Shown here: positions 17,361 through 26,652 of the stretch, one piece after another
Position numbering within the stretch: position 1 is the stretch's first letter
Layout of the letters: each line of letters starts with the position of its first letter
NCBI RefSeq assembly: GCF_001687335.1
Contig: NZ_MAGO01000005.1
Span: 62,001-126,000 of the forward strand
Reading direction: 5' to 3'
Origin: Dissulfuribacter thermophilus
GTDB lineage: Bacteria; Desulfobacterota; Dissulfuribacteria; Dissulfuribacterales; Dissulfuribacteraceae
Length of the DNA: 64,000 bases
The notes under the pieces: generated by a model
Databases searched by the model: none
Told to the model about the DNA's origin: nothing
Seen by the model: only the letters and a program-made list of their open reading frames with translations
Translations under genes and position numbers: made by a program

Positions 17361-17730
17361 ATGTTCCCTCTTTTTGACTTAGGTTTTGGGTAATTCCCCT
17401 TTCACGTAGCGATTCGGTCGTTCGGAAAGCCCTTGCACCTGGCGCAAGTGTTTCAAATCGTCTCATTGATTTGCCGCTTACTTTTGCCATTTAATAAAAT
17501 GGTTGTATCTATATTTACCAAGAAATACAATACCTGAAAGGAATTCAGAATCATTACCTAAATCCTTCAACCCAAAATGTCAAAAGATTACGATAGAAGA
17601 AACTCTTAACGAAATATAGTACAGCCGTTCATTTACACCACTCCAATCACATTTTGTTATGTGCTCCTTATTATTAACAAGTCCACAGGCAATGATTGCC
17701 TTTAAAGGCATCATTTATTAGACTAATTTT
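17361..17730. other. Intergenic region between divergent mod and rtcA, with hairpin
   Basis: No gene is seen in these 370 bases. The one clear structure is a hairpin at 17691-17715: palindrome TGCCTTTAAAGGCA with outer arms AATGA and TCATT and a single bulged T, ending 15 bases before the rtcA ATG. It could be an operator or a leader hairpin for rtcA. I looked for the -24/-12 sigma-54 promoter known from enterobacterial rtcBA and did not find it. Confidence 0.4.
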
Positions 17731-18765
17731 ATGATCGAGATTGATGGTAGTTTTGGTGAGGGTGGTGGGCAGGTATTAAGGACTTCACTTAGCCTTTCCT
17801 GCGTTCTCAAAAAGCCCTTCAGGTTATTCAATATAAGGAAAAACCGTAGAAAGCCTGGGCTAAGGCCACAGCACCTCATGTGTGTCCAGGCACTTAAAGA
17901 GATTACAGGAGCAAAGGTTCAGGGTGATAAAAAGGACTCGGCAGAGATTGTCTTTGAACCTTCAGACGTAAGGCCAGGGGATTATTTCTTTGATATTGGT
18001 ACAGCAGGTTCAACTACAATGCTCCTTCAGGCGCTTCTGCCACCTCTTGTCTTCTCTTCGCATGTACCTTCCAAGATAGTCTTACAAGGTGGAACCCATG
18101 CTCCCTTCTGCCCTACCTTTAATTACATCAATGAGGTCTTTATCCCCATACTTAAGAGAATGGGAATAGAAATTCAGGCAGACATCGAGACCTGCGGGTT
18201 TTATCCAAGAGGTGGAGGTAAGATAAGGGTTGATGTGACCAATTTGAGACAGATAAAAGAAATGGATATCCTCAATAGGGGGAAGATAAAGAAGATTACC
18301 GGTATATCAGCAGTCGGCAATCTACCACTCAGTATTGCAGAAAGACAGAGGGATGCAGCTTACAGATTGCTCCGTTCCCAAGGGATCTCTCCAGAGATAG
18401 AGGTAAAAGAGGTGCCAACCCCTGGGAAGGGGACTTTTATTTTTCTAAAAGTAGTGGCTGAAAATATCATAGCAGGTTTTTCTTCCATAGGTGAGAGAGG
18501 GAAGAGGGCTGAGGTTGTGGGTGAGGAGGCAGCCAGAGAACTCATAGAATATTACCAGAGTGATGCATGCCTTGATCCCTACCTTGCTGACCAGATAGTC
18601 CTTTACCTTGCATTGGCAGGAAGAGATTCTACTTTCACGACCTCACGGATCACAAATCATCTGATAACAAATTTATGGGTTATCAGTAGATTTGTGGATA
18701 TTTCATATAAGATAGATGGTAAGATTGGCTCTAAGGGATTGATAAAAATGTCTGGATACCTCTAG
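17731..18765 (+). CDS. rtcA: RNA 3'-terminal phosphate cyclase
   Basis: 344 aa, full family length. RtcA uses ATP to convert RNA 3'-phosphates into 2',3'-cyclic phosphates through a covalent AMP-histidine intermediate. The family opening [43 protein letters not shown], and [10 protein letters not shown] are present. The nucleophilic His sits in [13 protein letters not shown] near residue 323. No RtcB ligase or RtcR regulator gene is in the window, so it stands alone. There is no clear ribosome binding site before the ATG at 17731, which suggests weak or regulated translation. Confidence 0.93.
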   Translation: MIEIDGSFGEGGGQVLRTSLSLSCVLKKPFRLFNIRKNRRKPGLRPQHLMCVQALKEITGAKVQGDKKDSAEIVFEPSDVRPGDYFFDIGTAGSTTMLLQALLPPLVFSSHVPSKIVLQGGTHAPFCPTFNYINEVFIPILKRMGIEIQADIETCGFYPRGGGKIRVDVTNLRQIKEMDILNRGKIKKITGISAVGNLPLSIAERQRDAAYRLLRSQGISPEIEVKEVPTPGKGTFIFLKVVAENIIAGFSSIGERGKRAEVVGEEAARELIEYYQSDACLDPYLADQIVLYLALAGRDSTFTTSRITNHLITNLWVISRFVDISYKIDGKIGSKGLIKMSGYL

Positions 18766-19451
18766 AAATTCATTTCCCGAATTTTATTCGAATAACCTAG
18801 AAGGTTTTCATCTTTAAATTTTGTCATTTTATACTTTTTGGCCTCATTTTTTCCTAGACTTCTCCACTTTAACCCCAATATTACCTCGCCCTTGAGGCAA
18901 GTAGGCTATATGGATTCAAACTAGAGGATAAATTCCTCAATCATATCCTGATCCAGGATAGTGCTAATCCAATTGTCCTAACACCATTTTTATCAATCTT
19001 GCTAACATAGCTATCTCCTTCATTGAAATACACCTGAAATCTTGTAGTTGCAGGTGATTATTACAGATTGAATGCCAGGTCTTTGCATTGATTTTTTTAT
19101 AGATTCCCTAAAATATGAAAAGCCGAGCATATCGATATAGTGGACCTCCAATCCGCTTGCGCTTCGCTTGGTATATGTTCGATCCCTAACCTCCATGGTT
19201 CGCTTCAAAAAATTTATTTGTCTACTCGCAGTCTTTCAATGCGGGTTCATCTGTGTCCTACCTATCGGTGACGCTCTTGCCTTTAACGGCTAGGTTATGT
19301 TAAATTGCTCACCTAACAGTGAGCTAAAACAAAGGGAGAAGAAAATGCCTCCAATACCAGACCTCTTGAGAGAGTGGGTTGGATCTTAAACTGCGCCGTG
19401 CTTAGTTGCTAGCAACTGATCTCAGATTATAAACCCCAAAAGGAGATAAAC
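18766..19451. other. Intergenic region with palindromes and a possible gene remnant
   Basis: No convincing gene occupies these 686 bases. Frame 19195-19293 would encode a 32-aa peptide shaped exactly like a signal peptide (MVRFKKFICLLAVFQ, then a run ending DALAFNG) and then stops at TAG; it has no ribosome binding site and may be the stump of a lost secreted protein. GCTCAC/GTGAGC flanks a 6-nt loop near 19310-19327. AGTTGCTAGCAACT is a perfect palindrome at 19404-19417, 35 bp before the next gene, and could be an operator. A 14-codon ATG frame near 19345 has a good GGGAG but no recognisable product. Confidence 0.35.
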
Positions 19452-19835
19452 ATGCGATTCTGTACCGTCATAAATTGTATGGATGGGCGAGTTCAATTGC
19501 CTGTAATCACATATTTAAAGCAACGGTTCAATGTTGATCATGTGGATTCCATTACTGAGCCAGGCCCAAATATCATTCTAGCAGAACAAAATAATTATTT
19601 TTTAGTACAATCCATTATTGACAGACTAAAAATCTCGATTGAGAAGCATAAATCTGTTGGAGTCGCTGTTGTTGGTCACCACGATTGCGCAGGAAATCCC
19701 TCACCAAAAGAGGAGCAGATCGTCCATATACAAAAGGCTATGGCCTTTCTTCGCCAACAAATTGGAGACACAAAGGTAATAGGATTATGGGTTGATCAAA
19801 ATTGGGTTGTTAATGAGATAATGTTACATGGATGA
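19452..19835 (+). CDS. Small beta-carbonic-anhydrase-like protein
   Basis: 127 aa. The zinc-site pattern of beta-class carbonic anhydrases is present: C9-x-D11-x-R13 in INCMDGR and H76-x-x-C79 in GHHDCAGN. The protein is shorter than classical enzymes (about 200 aa) and lacks the usual long N-terminal arm, so it belongs to the short carbonic-anhydrase-like group. Whether it hydrates CO2 is not certain. GGAG precedes the ATG by seven bases. The gene stands alone, between palindrome 19404-19417 and the efflux operon that converges on it. Confidence 0.75.
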   Translation: MRFCTVINCMDGRVQLPVITYLKQRFNVDHVDSITEPGPNIILAEQNNYFLVQSIIDRLKISIEKHKSVGVAVVGHHDCAGNPSPKEEQIVHIQKAMAFLRQQIGDTKVIGLWVDQNWVVNEIMLHG

Positions 19836-19960
19836 ATTAACCAACACCCCCTCCACTTTGCCATTGAACCTAAATTGATCCTTAATAAAAATAATTTAAT
19901 AACTCTAAGTACCTAACCCTTTTGCAGGACAGAACGATCTAAGGTAGCAATGGCCGCCTT

Positions 19961-22900
19961 TTATCCATTCTTTTGGTCCACCTTTTTAAATGCGTAAAAT
20001 GATTTTACATCCTCTAATACTAGGTAGAAGGAAGGAATGAGGAAAAGTGTTATGATTGTAGCGAATAGGATACCAAAACCAAGACTTATTGCCATAGGTA
20101 TTAAAAATTGTGCTTGAACACTTGTCTCAAGTATCATTGGAGTTAACCCAAAAAAGGTCGTTAAACTAGTAAGGAGGATTGGGCGAAAACGCCTGGTAGC
20201 GGCAATTACCAGCGCCTCAAAGGTAGAATGGCCTTTTCTTCTTACCTTGTTCGCCTGATCCACCAACAAAAGAGAATCATTAACCACCACGCCAGAAAGG
20301 GCGACAATTCCAAACATACTGAGAATACTCAAGTTATATCCCATTATCATGTGGCCTAAAATTGCACCTACTACACCGAATGGGATTGCAAGCATGATTA
20401 TAAATGGCTGAACATAGCTCTTGAATGGTATGGCGAGGAGGGCATAGATACCAAAAAGGGCAAGCAAGAATCCAGACATCATGCTATCCATAGACTCGCG
20501 CCTTTCCTTTGACTCGCCCTCGAGGCTAAAAGTAAGACCTGGATAATCATTGACTAGTCTCTTTAATAGACCAGTCTTTAGGTCATCAAGGATATCTTGT
20601 GCATTGGCCACCTTCTTATCCACGCTTGCTGTAACATCGATCACCCTTTTGCGGTTGAACCTGTAAATAGCGTTGTACCCCCTTCCAGGGACAATTTTGG
20701 CCACGTACTTTAGCGGCACCTCCCCACCACCAGGTGTCCGTATCCTCATGTCTTCCAGATCAAAGACGCTTCTTCTTCTGGCATCGGGGTATCTCACCAT
20801 GACCTTGACCTCATTTCGTCCCCTTTGAAGCCTAAGGGCCTCTGCCCCATAGAATGCGGCTCTAATCTGTCTTCCCAGGTCTTCTTCAGTTATCCCTAGA
20901 AGACGTCCTTCAGGACGTAAAAAGATTTTGAATTCCTGTTTCCCAACTGAATAGTTGTCTTCGATATTATATACCCCAGGGTATGAACTCAGGGCCTTTT
21001 TTAGTTCATCTCTTACCTTTACTAGTACATGGGGGTCTTTGTGCGCAATCTGAACATCAATATTTGCCCCCATATGTACGAGGTTTGCCTTAAAAGTAAT
21101 GGCTTCGACCCCTGGGATCTCCCCCACTAGCTCTCTCCACCTATTTAGCACCTCATTCGTAGAAAATCCTCTGATCTCATAGGGTTCCAAGGCCATCCTG
21201 ATATTTGCAAGGTGGGTGCCTGTACTGATCGCTCCACCAGTCGGTCCTCCCCCTGGGATTGTCCCCCCGGACAAAGCGTAAACCCCGCGCAAAATGGAAG
21301 TACCGTCTTTTCTCTTGGAGTCAAACTCCTTTATTACCTGAAGCCCTTTATCTACCACGTACTCCTGTACCCGTTCTGTCTCCTCAATGGGGGTTCCCAC
21401 TGGCATCTGTATGTAGACTTTTATGATATCCGATTCCACCTCTGGCATAAAAGTGAACTTCATGATGCCCCCTCGCAGAATCCCTATGGTTATGAGAAAG
21501 ACGGAAATTGCCAGGGCACAAGTAGCGTATCTGTGTTTCAGTGAGAATTTGAGCAGTTTCTTGTATGGCCCTTCCACCACTTTTTTCAAGCAATTTGATA
21601 TCCAGATCCGGCCAGTTTTAAATAAGTTAGGACCCACTCCAAAGGACAGATGTGAAGGGAGAACATATAGTGACTCTATAAGAGAGATAACAAAAATAGT
21701 TATTACTACCATGGGTATTACCTTTATAAATTTACCCATGATACCCGTTACGAATATTAGGGGGATGAAGGCGACGATTGTGGTAAGCACTGAAAAAATT
21801 ACTGGTATCCCAACTTCAATTGCCCCATCTATTGCTGCCCTAAGACGATCTTTTCCACGCTCTCTTTGCTCGTAGATGCTCTCACCAACCACAATTGCAT
21901 CGTCAACCACGATCCCCAGCGCCATGATGAAGGCAAAAAGGGATACCATGTTTATGGAAAGGTCCAAAAAGGGCATAAAGAAAAGGGCCCCTAAAAAAGA
22001 AATGGGGATGCCCAACATGACCCAAATTGCGAGACTAGTCTCAAGAAAGGCCCCAAGCACCAAAAACACCAGGATCAAACCAAGTAACGCATTTTTTATG
22101 AGGAGATTCATCCTGCTCTTAAGGATCTCTGATGTATCGTTCCATATAGAAAGATGCACTCCTGGTGGAAGGGTCTTAGAACGAGATTCTACGAATTTCC
22201 TTACGGTCTCTGATATGTCGGTGGGACGCTGATCCCCTACCCTATAAATCTTGACCATGGCCGCAGGCTCACCGTTAAATCTCGCTATGAGATCGATGTC
22301 CTCAAAGCCATCTCGAACCTTTGCTATGTCTCCAAGCCTGACTAACGTCCCATCGGGGCGGGCTATTATGATTATGTCCTTATATTCCTGGGCAGTGTAG
22401 CGTTTTTCCTTTGTTCGAATAAGTATCTCCCCTCCTCTGGCCTTTATGCGGCCACCTGGAACATCAAGGGAGGAATGTCTGATCCTCGATGCAATCTCGT
22501 TTAAAGTAAGCCGATAACGCCTTAAGTTTTCCTCTGGTATCTCTATGGTGATCTCGTACGGTCTTATCCCAGCAAGGTCTACCTGGGTAATATTCGGTTT
22601 CTGGAGGAGTTCATCCCTGATCTCCTCTACCAATTCACGTAAGGCCCGCTCACTCAGGTCTCCATGAACGACTACTGAGACAACTTCTCGTCTGTTTACG
22701 AGTTTTGATATTATGGGTTTTTCAGCATCCTCTGGAAAGGTAATTATCCGATCCACCGCGTTTTTAACATCTTGTAGGACTAGATCGGGGTTGGCATCCT
22801 CCCTCAAAACTGCGTTGACGATGCCAATACCTTCTCTTGCCTGGGACTGGATCTCTTTTATTCCATCGACTTCAGTGAGGTTTTCTTCGATCTTTAAAAT

Positions 22901-23092
22901 GATGCCGTCTTCTATCTCCTCAGGACTTGCACCTGGATAGGCTACGGATACCTGAATGGTGTCGAGACTTACTTCAGGAAATATCTCCTGTTTCAAGTTT
23001 TTGAGCATAAAAAGGCCGCCAACTATAAATACCAACATCAAGAGGTTTGCGGCCACATGATTTTGGGCCATCCATCGGATAGAACCCTTCAT
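19961..23092 (-). CDS. RND efflux transporter, inner-membrane permease
   Basis: 1043 aa, normal for AcrB/HAE-RND proton antiporters. Twelve membrane segments are arranged as one near the N-terminus (HVAANLLMLVFIVGGLFML), a large periplasmic loop, segments 2-6, a second loop and segments 8-12. The proton-relay Asp pair is in GIVVDDAIVVGE. The start overlaps the end of the adaptor gene by 4 nt. With the adaptor and outer-membrane factor it would expel lipophilic compounds or metal-free toxicants from periplasm and membrane; the substrate cannot be read from sequence. The lack of heavy-metal signature motifs favours the HAE (drug) group. Confidence 0.93.
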   Translation of the reverse strand: MKGSIRWMAQNHVAANLLMLVFIVGGLFMLKNLKQEIFPEVSLDTIQVSVAYPGASPEEIEDGIILKIEENLTEVDGIKEIQSQAREGIGIVNAVLREDANPDLVLQDVKNAVDRIITFPEDAEKPIISKLVNRREVVSVVVHGDLSERALRELVEEIRDELLQKPNITQVDLAGIRPYEITIEIPEENLRRYRLTLNEIASRIRHSSLDVPGGRIKARGGEILIRTKEKRYTAQEYKDIIIIARPDGTLVRLGDIAKVRDGFEDIDLIARFNGEPAAMVKIYRVGDQRPTDISETVRKFVESRSKTLPPGVHLSIWNDTSEILKSRMNLLIKNALLGLILVFLVLGAFLETSLAIWVMLGIPISFLGALFFMPFLDLSINMVSLFAFIMALGIVVDDAIVVGESIYEQRERGKDRLRAAIDGAIEVGIPVIFSVLTTIVAFIPLIFVTGIMGKFIKVIPMVVITIFVISLIESLYVLPSHLSFGVGPNLFKTGRIWISNCLKKVVEGPYKKLLKFSLKHRYATCALAISVFLITIGILRGGIMKFTFMPEVESDIIKVYIQMPVGTPIEETERVQEYVVDKGLQVIKEFDSKRKDGTSILRGVYALSGGTIPGGGPTGGAISTGTHLANIRMALEPYEIRGFSTNEVLNRWRELVGEIPGVEAITFKANLVHMGANIDVQIAHKDPHVLVKVRDELKKALSSYPGVYNIEDNYSVGKQEFKIFLRPEGRLLGITEEDLGRQIRAAFYGAEALRLQRGRNEVKVMVRYPDARRRSVFDLEDMRIRTPGGGEVPLKYVAKIVPGRGYNAIYRFNRKRVIDVTASVDKKVANAQDILDDLKTGLLKRLVNDYPGLTFSLEGESKERRESMDSMMSGFLLALFGIYALLAIPFKSYVQPFIIMLAIPFGVVGAILGHMIMGYNLSILSMFGIVALSGVVVNDSLLLVDQANKVRRKGHSTFEALVIAATRRFRPILLTSLTTFFGLTPMILETSVQAQFLIPMAISLGFGILFATIITLFLIPSFYLVLEDVKSFYAFKKVDQKNG

Positions 23093-24264
23093 AGAGGTTC
23101 TCCTACCAGGACAGGTCTAAGCCTCATGCCCTGAGATGCACCAGAAATACTTGATATAACCACCAGGTCTCCATCTTTTAAGGGGCCTCGGACGTATATC
23201 CTTCCCCTCTCACGCCTTATGACATCAACTCTCACGATACTAAGGCGATTTTCTGCATCAACTTTCCATATATAGTGTTCGTCCTTTAAGGCCCTTTCAG
23301 GTAAAGCGCATACATTTCGTAAAATTTTGCCTGGTATCTTTACAGTAACAAATTGACCTATGCGAAGATTGGGCCGACCTCTGACCCTCTTGGTGCGTTG
23401 AAAAGGGTCTTCGACTACTATAATGGCCCTTTCCATTTTTCCATCCTTGTCCACGTCTGGTAAAAATCTCTCAAAATATCCATCCCAGACAAAGGACTTA
23501 TGGGTTAAGATGACCCTTTTGCGCCCCTTTTGTGGCCTATCTTCTCCGGCAAAGAGCAAGACATCGTCTGTGCTAAGTGAGACCTTGACCTCCACACTGT
23601 CAGTACCAACGATCTCCCCCACGACCTCACCAGCCTTTACAAATCTTCCTATCTCCACCTTCTCTTCCAATACCAGACATGGAAACGGGGCACGTACCCT
23701 AGTCCGGGCAATATCTCTGAGCGCCTTCTGTAGTTCAGCCTGTGCCGCCTTCACTCTGGCCTGGGCTGCCTTTAACTGCGGTTCATAAAACACAAGGGGA
23801 CTCTTAGGTGCCTCTCCTTCTTTATTTAGGAGCCCCCATTCATGTTCTGAAGCATCTTTTCTGGCCTTGACCTCTTCAAGGTTTAACTCTGCCTCTCTGA
23901 GGGCTTCTTCCTTTTTGGCCTTTTCAGCCTCATAGTCCACGCTATCGATCCTAAACAGCTCTTCGCCTTTGTCCAAAAAACCTCCACGTTCAAACTTGGG
24001 GTTCACCCATATAAGCTTACCGCTGACCTCAGGGATAACAGAAATCTGTCTCCTAGCCTGAACCTCACCAGTAGCGCTAATAGTCACCTTGTGATCAGTA
24101 TGTTTTACCTTTATTACCTCCACGAGCATTCCGATTTGTGTAGGGCCCTTTTTCTTTGGGGGCGTCTTTAAATGCATGAGGAAACGCATCCCCAAAAATC
24201 CCAAAAGGATGATTATTAATGGGATAAAAATCTTAAAAACATTTTTAAGTGCCATGCTCTTCAC
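23089..24264 (-). CDS. RND efflux periplasmic adaptor (membrane fusion protein)
   Basis: 391 aa. An N-terminal membrane anchor (residues about 8-28, IFIPLIIILLGFLGMRFLM) is followed by a lipoyl-like half (ATGEVQARRQISVIPEVSGKL), a helical hairpin of about 90 residues (KAKKEEALREAELNLEEVKA region), the second lipoyl half (TRVRAPFPCLVLEEKVEIG) and the beta-barrel and membrane-proximal domains. This is the normal order of the family. It bridges the permease encoded just downstream and the TolC-like protein encoded 90 bp upstream. Confidence 0.92.
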   Translation of the reverse strand: MKSMALKNVFKIFIPLIIILLGFLGMRFLMHLKTPPKKKGPTQIGMLVEVIKVKHTDHKVTISATGEVQARRQISVIPEVSGKLIWVNPKFERGGFLDKGEELFRIDSVDYEAEKAKKEEALREAELNLEEVKARKDASEHEWGLLNKEGEAPKSPLVFYEPQLKAAQARVKAAQAELQKALRDIARTRVRAPFPCLVLEEKVEIGRFVKAGEVVGEIVGTDSVEVKVSLSTDDVLLFAGEDRPQKGRKRVILTHKSFVWDGYFERFLPDVDKDGKMERAIIVVEDPFQRTKRVRGRPNLRIGQFVTVKIPGKILRNVCALPERALKDEHYIWKVDAENRLSIVRVDVIRRERGRIYVRGPLKDGDLVVISSISGASQGMRLRPVLVGEPL

Positions 24265-24354
24265 CTATTCACTCATCCACCCATTCACTAGTTACCCATC
24301 ACAGAGGGTATTTCGACTTAATTACTGGAAATCCCAGTTGGTAAGTGTTTGAAT

Positions 24355-25767
24355 TCACCAACGCCCTCCCATGGCCCTTATAAGCCCAATTCTGTCCAAG
24401 AATATGTTGGTACGGTTTTGAGAGACCGAAAGCCGTGCATTGAGGATCTCCAACCTGTTCTCAAGTACCCTAATGGCATCGACAGTGCCCCTCTCATATT
24501 GAAAATCTGCCAGTTTCAAAAGGGATCTTTTGGCATCGTACAGGGCTTCCATTTCCTTTAACCTCTCTTCTTGCACCCAATTCATATATAGTGCCTCATC
24601 TACCTCTCGTATGGCCTGCATGAGCTTTCGCTGGTACCCAATGAGAGCGGACATTAACTCCGCCTTTTCTCTCTCTACCTGTGAGCTCCTAAAGCCTGCA
24701 TCAAATATTGGCATTGCCACATCAAGGGCGACAGTCCAAAAAATTCCGGAGATTATCCCAAAACTCGATGCGTTTCTTGATCGTCCATAATTTAGATTGA
24801 GTCCAAGGGTAGGAAATCTTTCTGCGATTTTTTCATGGACCCTTTCATCCTGCACGCGGACTCTAAGTGCTGCAGCCCTTACATCAGGCCTCTTTTCAAC
24901 AACCTTAATGGGTATTCCTACTGGAGGGATTTGAGGCAGATTCTTGGGTGGCCCTGGATTGAATGGAAATCCTTTTTGGGGATAATCGCCAAGGAGCAGC
25001 CATAGGGCATTTTTCTCCTTTTCAATCTTTGCCAAAAGATCAAGAAGTTCTGCCTTAAGCCCTCTTAGCCTCAACTCTTCACTGTAAATCACAGATGAAT
25101 CAACAAGCCCTCGTCTATATCTATCTGAAAGAATAGCCTTTCTCTTTTTAACGATTTCAATCTCATTCTTTAGAATCTCTTCTTGTTCCAAGAGTCCACG
25201 TAACAGAAAATATGAAGAGGCTACATTTGCGCTGATGACAAGCCCCAGGGCATCCAAGTCCTCTTTCGTAGCATCGAGTTCGAACTGAGCCGCAGATGCA
25301 CTGCTTCTAAACTTTTTCCACAGATCCAATTCATAGCCAGCTGCAAGGTTAATTGTATAATCTGTACCAATATCTTTACCGAAAAAACCTGGCCGACTTG
25401 ACCTCGAGAGATCGTAACCTCCAGTTATTGAAGGAAAAAGAGCTGATCTTGCCCCCTTTACAATAGCCCTTGCTCCCTGGAGCCTCTGAACAGCCTCTTT
25501 AATATCAAGATTTTCTTTAAGCGCGATTTCAATGAGTGAGTTTAGCGTATCGTCTTCAAAGATCTCCCACCATTTATCTGTAGTGTAAGTCAATTTGGGC
25601 CTTATTTTTTTAGATCCTTGAGAGTTATCCAAGTGGTGCCAATTAAAGCTCGAAGGAATGGGTTTTAGTGGTTTCGGTTGCATCGGTCTACTAGGCATGC
25701 AACTGGTGAGCACAAACGACAATAACACAAGCGAAGAGATTCTCTTAAAACCCGAACCCAAAATCAT
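24355..25767 (-). CDS. TolC-family outer-membrane lipoprotein (efflux channel)
   Basis: 470 aa. The signal peptide ends in the lipobox LTSC (Cys at about residue 23), so it is a lipid-anchored NodT-type channel. Two copies of the OEP repeat are visible, each a pair of long helices with a strand; the first begins near NSLIEIALKENLDIKEAVQR and the second near RPDVRAAALRVRVQDE. It forms the exit duct of the tripartite pump. Its ATG overlaps the tetR stop by 4 nt (ATGA), so regulator and channel are translationally coupled. Confidence 0.92.
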   Translation of the reverse strand: MILGSGFKRISSLVLLSFVLTSCMPSRPMQPKPLKPIPSSFNWHHLDNSQGSKKIRPKLTYTTDKWWEIFEDDTLNSLIEIALKENLDIKEAVQRLQGARAIVKGARSALFPSITGGYDLSRSSRPGFFGKDIGTDYTINLAAGYELDLWKKFRSSASAAQFELDATKEDLDALGLVISANVASSYFLLRGLLEQEEILKNEIEIVKKRKAILSDRYRRGLVDSSVIYSEELRLRGLKAELLDLLAKIEKEKNALWLLLGDYPQKGFPFNPGPPKNLPQIPPVGIPIKVVEKRPDVRAAALRVRVQDERVHEKIAERFPTLGLNLNYGRSRNASSFGIISGIFWTVALDVAMPIFDAGFRSSQVEREKAELMSALIGYQRKLMQAIREVDEALYMNWVQEERLKEMEALYDAKRSLLKLADFQYERGTVDAIRVLENRLEILNARLSVSQNRTNIFLDRIGLIRAMGGRW

Positions 25768-26399
25768 ATACCATTCTCTATACCGGCAGTTACAAAGTCA
25801 AGCCACAGCTCAAGGAGCTCATGTGAAGTAATATCTGTATCTATACCTTCTGGCACCATTTTCAGCCTTCTAAAACCCCACAGAGAATGCCCCATGGCAC
25901 CTAGCGAGAATTGAATCTTCCAAAACAAAACGTCATCAGGTGTATTGGGACAGGCCTTTTTTAAAAGCTCAAACATTAGCTCGAACACGGGCCTTATCTC
26001 CCTTAAAAAAATTGCCTTGACCGTCTCATCAGGATCAGTCATGGACCTAGCAATAAATCGCAAGAAGTTCTCCGAGTGTTCAGTGTTTTCCTTAAACAAG
26101 AGAATAGGCTCAAAAATGGCCCTCATAATCTCTCTCACTGATGGCCTAGTACCTTTCAATTCCGCTTCTTTCCTGATGTATTCCAGACGCCTGATCCTTT
26201 CAGAATTCAAGGGATCGAGGCGTCTTTTTAATACTGCCTCCACAAGCCCCTTTTTTGAGCCAAAATAATAATTAACAGATGCAATATTGACTCCTGCAGT
26301 CCCAGTAATGGCCCTGAGAGAGGTTTCTCTTACTCCTTTATCGGCAAAAAGACGTTCACAAGCATCAAGTATGCATTCGCGGGTATCTGAATTTTTCAT
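25764..26399 (-). CDS. TetR/AcrR-family repressor of the efflux operon
   Basis: 211 aa. The N-terminal helix-turn-helix is typical: ILDACERLFADKGVRETSLRAITGTAGVNIASVNYYFGSK in residues 8-48 (the YYFGSK end of the recognition helix is diagnostic). The rest is a helical ligand-binding domain. As first gene of the tetR-tolC-adaptor-permease operon it most likely represses its own promoter and relieves repression when it binds a pump substrate. A perfect palindrome lies 15 bp upstream of its ATG. Confidence 0.92.
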   Translation of the reverse strand: MKNSDTRECILDACERLFADKGVRETSLRAITGTAGVNIASVNYYFGSKKGLVEAVLKRRLDPLNSERIRRLEYIRKEAELKGTRPSVREIMRAIFEPILLFKENTEHSENFLRFIARSMTDPDETVKAIFLREIRPVFELMFELLKKACPNTPDDVLFWKIQFSLGAMGHSLWGFRRLKMVPEGIDTDITSHELLELWLDFVTAGIENGI

Positions 26400-26413
26400 A
26401 CAATCATTTTAAA

Positions 26414-26423
26414 CAAACGTTTG
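26414..26423. promoter_or_regulatory. Candidate TetR operator palindrome
   Basis: CAAACGTTTG is a perfect 10-bp palindrome, 15 bp upstream of the tetR start, inside the 253-bp divergent gap to the cytochrome gene at 26653. TetR-type repressors usually bind such inverted repeats over their own promoter. Only position and symmetry support it. Confidence 0.55.
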
Positions 26424-26652
26424 ATTATATGTCAATAAATGAAACTAAAAAACTTTTTAAAAGTTTTTGTATATTTTTCTAAAATAACTGGTCCCAAAAA
26501 CATTGTCCCTCGACCTCCTTTAGCTTTTTTCTCTAAACAAAACAGTAGGATATAAGACATTTTTTAAAACCTTCCCTTTTGGTATAAGTCTTGCTTATCC
26601 AGTTTTTAGCTTTCTAAAAACATTAAAATATTACTAAAGGAGGCGTACTATA

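Noticed and set aside
17361-17730. Sigma-54 promoter for rtcA
   Set aside because: No GG-N10-GC element with proper spacing was found in front of the gene.
19020-19208. 62-codon frame on the minus strand
   Set aside because: No ribosome binding site and no recognisable sequence; it is covered by the intergenic note.
1-19451. Genomic island bounded by a duplicated tRNA-Pro 3' end
   Set aside because: I looked for a second copy of the T-arm and acceptor sequence up to rtcA and beyond and found only a weak GTTCGATCCCT match near 19168; no integrase gene is present.
24265-24354. Short repeats of CATTCAC and CACCCATTCAC upstream of the adaptor gene
   Set aside because: Low-complexity and only about 35 bp; too little to call a binding-site array.
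26421-26435. FNR-like TTGAT...GTCAA between tetR and the decaheme cytochrome
   Set aside because: The spacer is five instead of four bases and one half-site deviates; it also overlaps the TetR palindrome.
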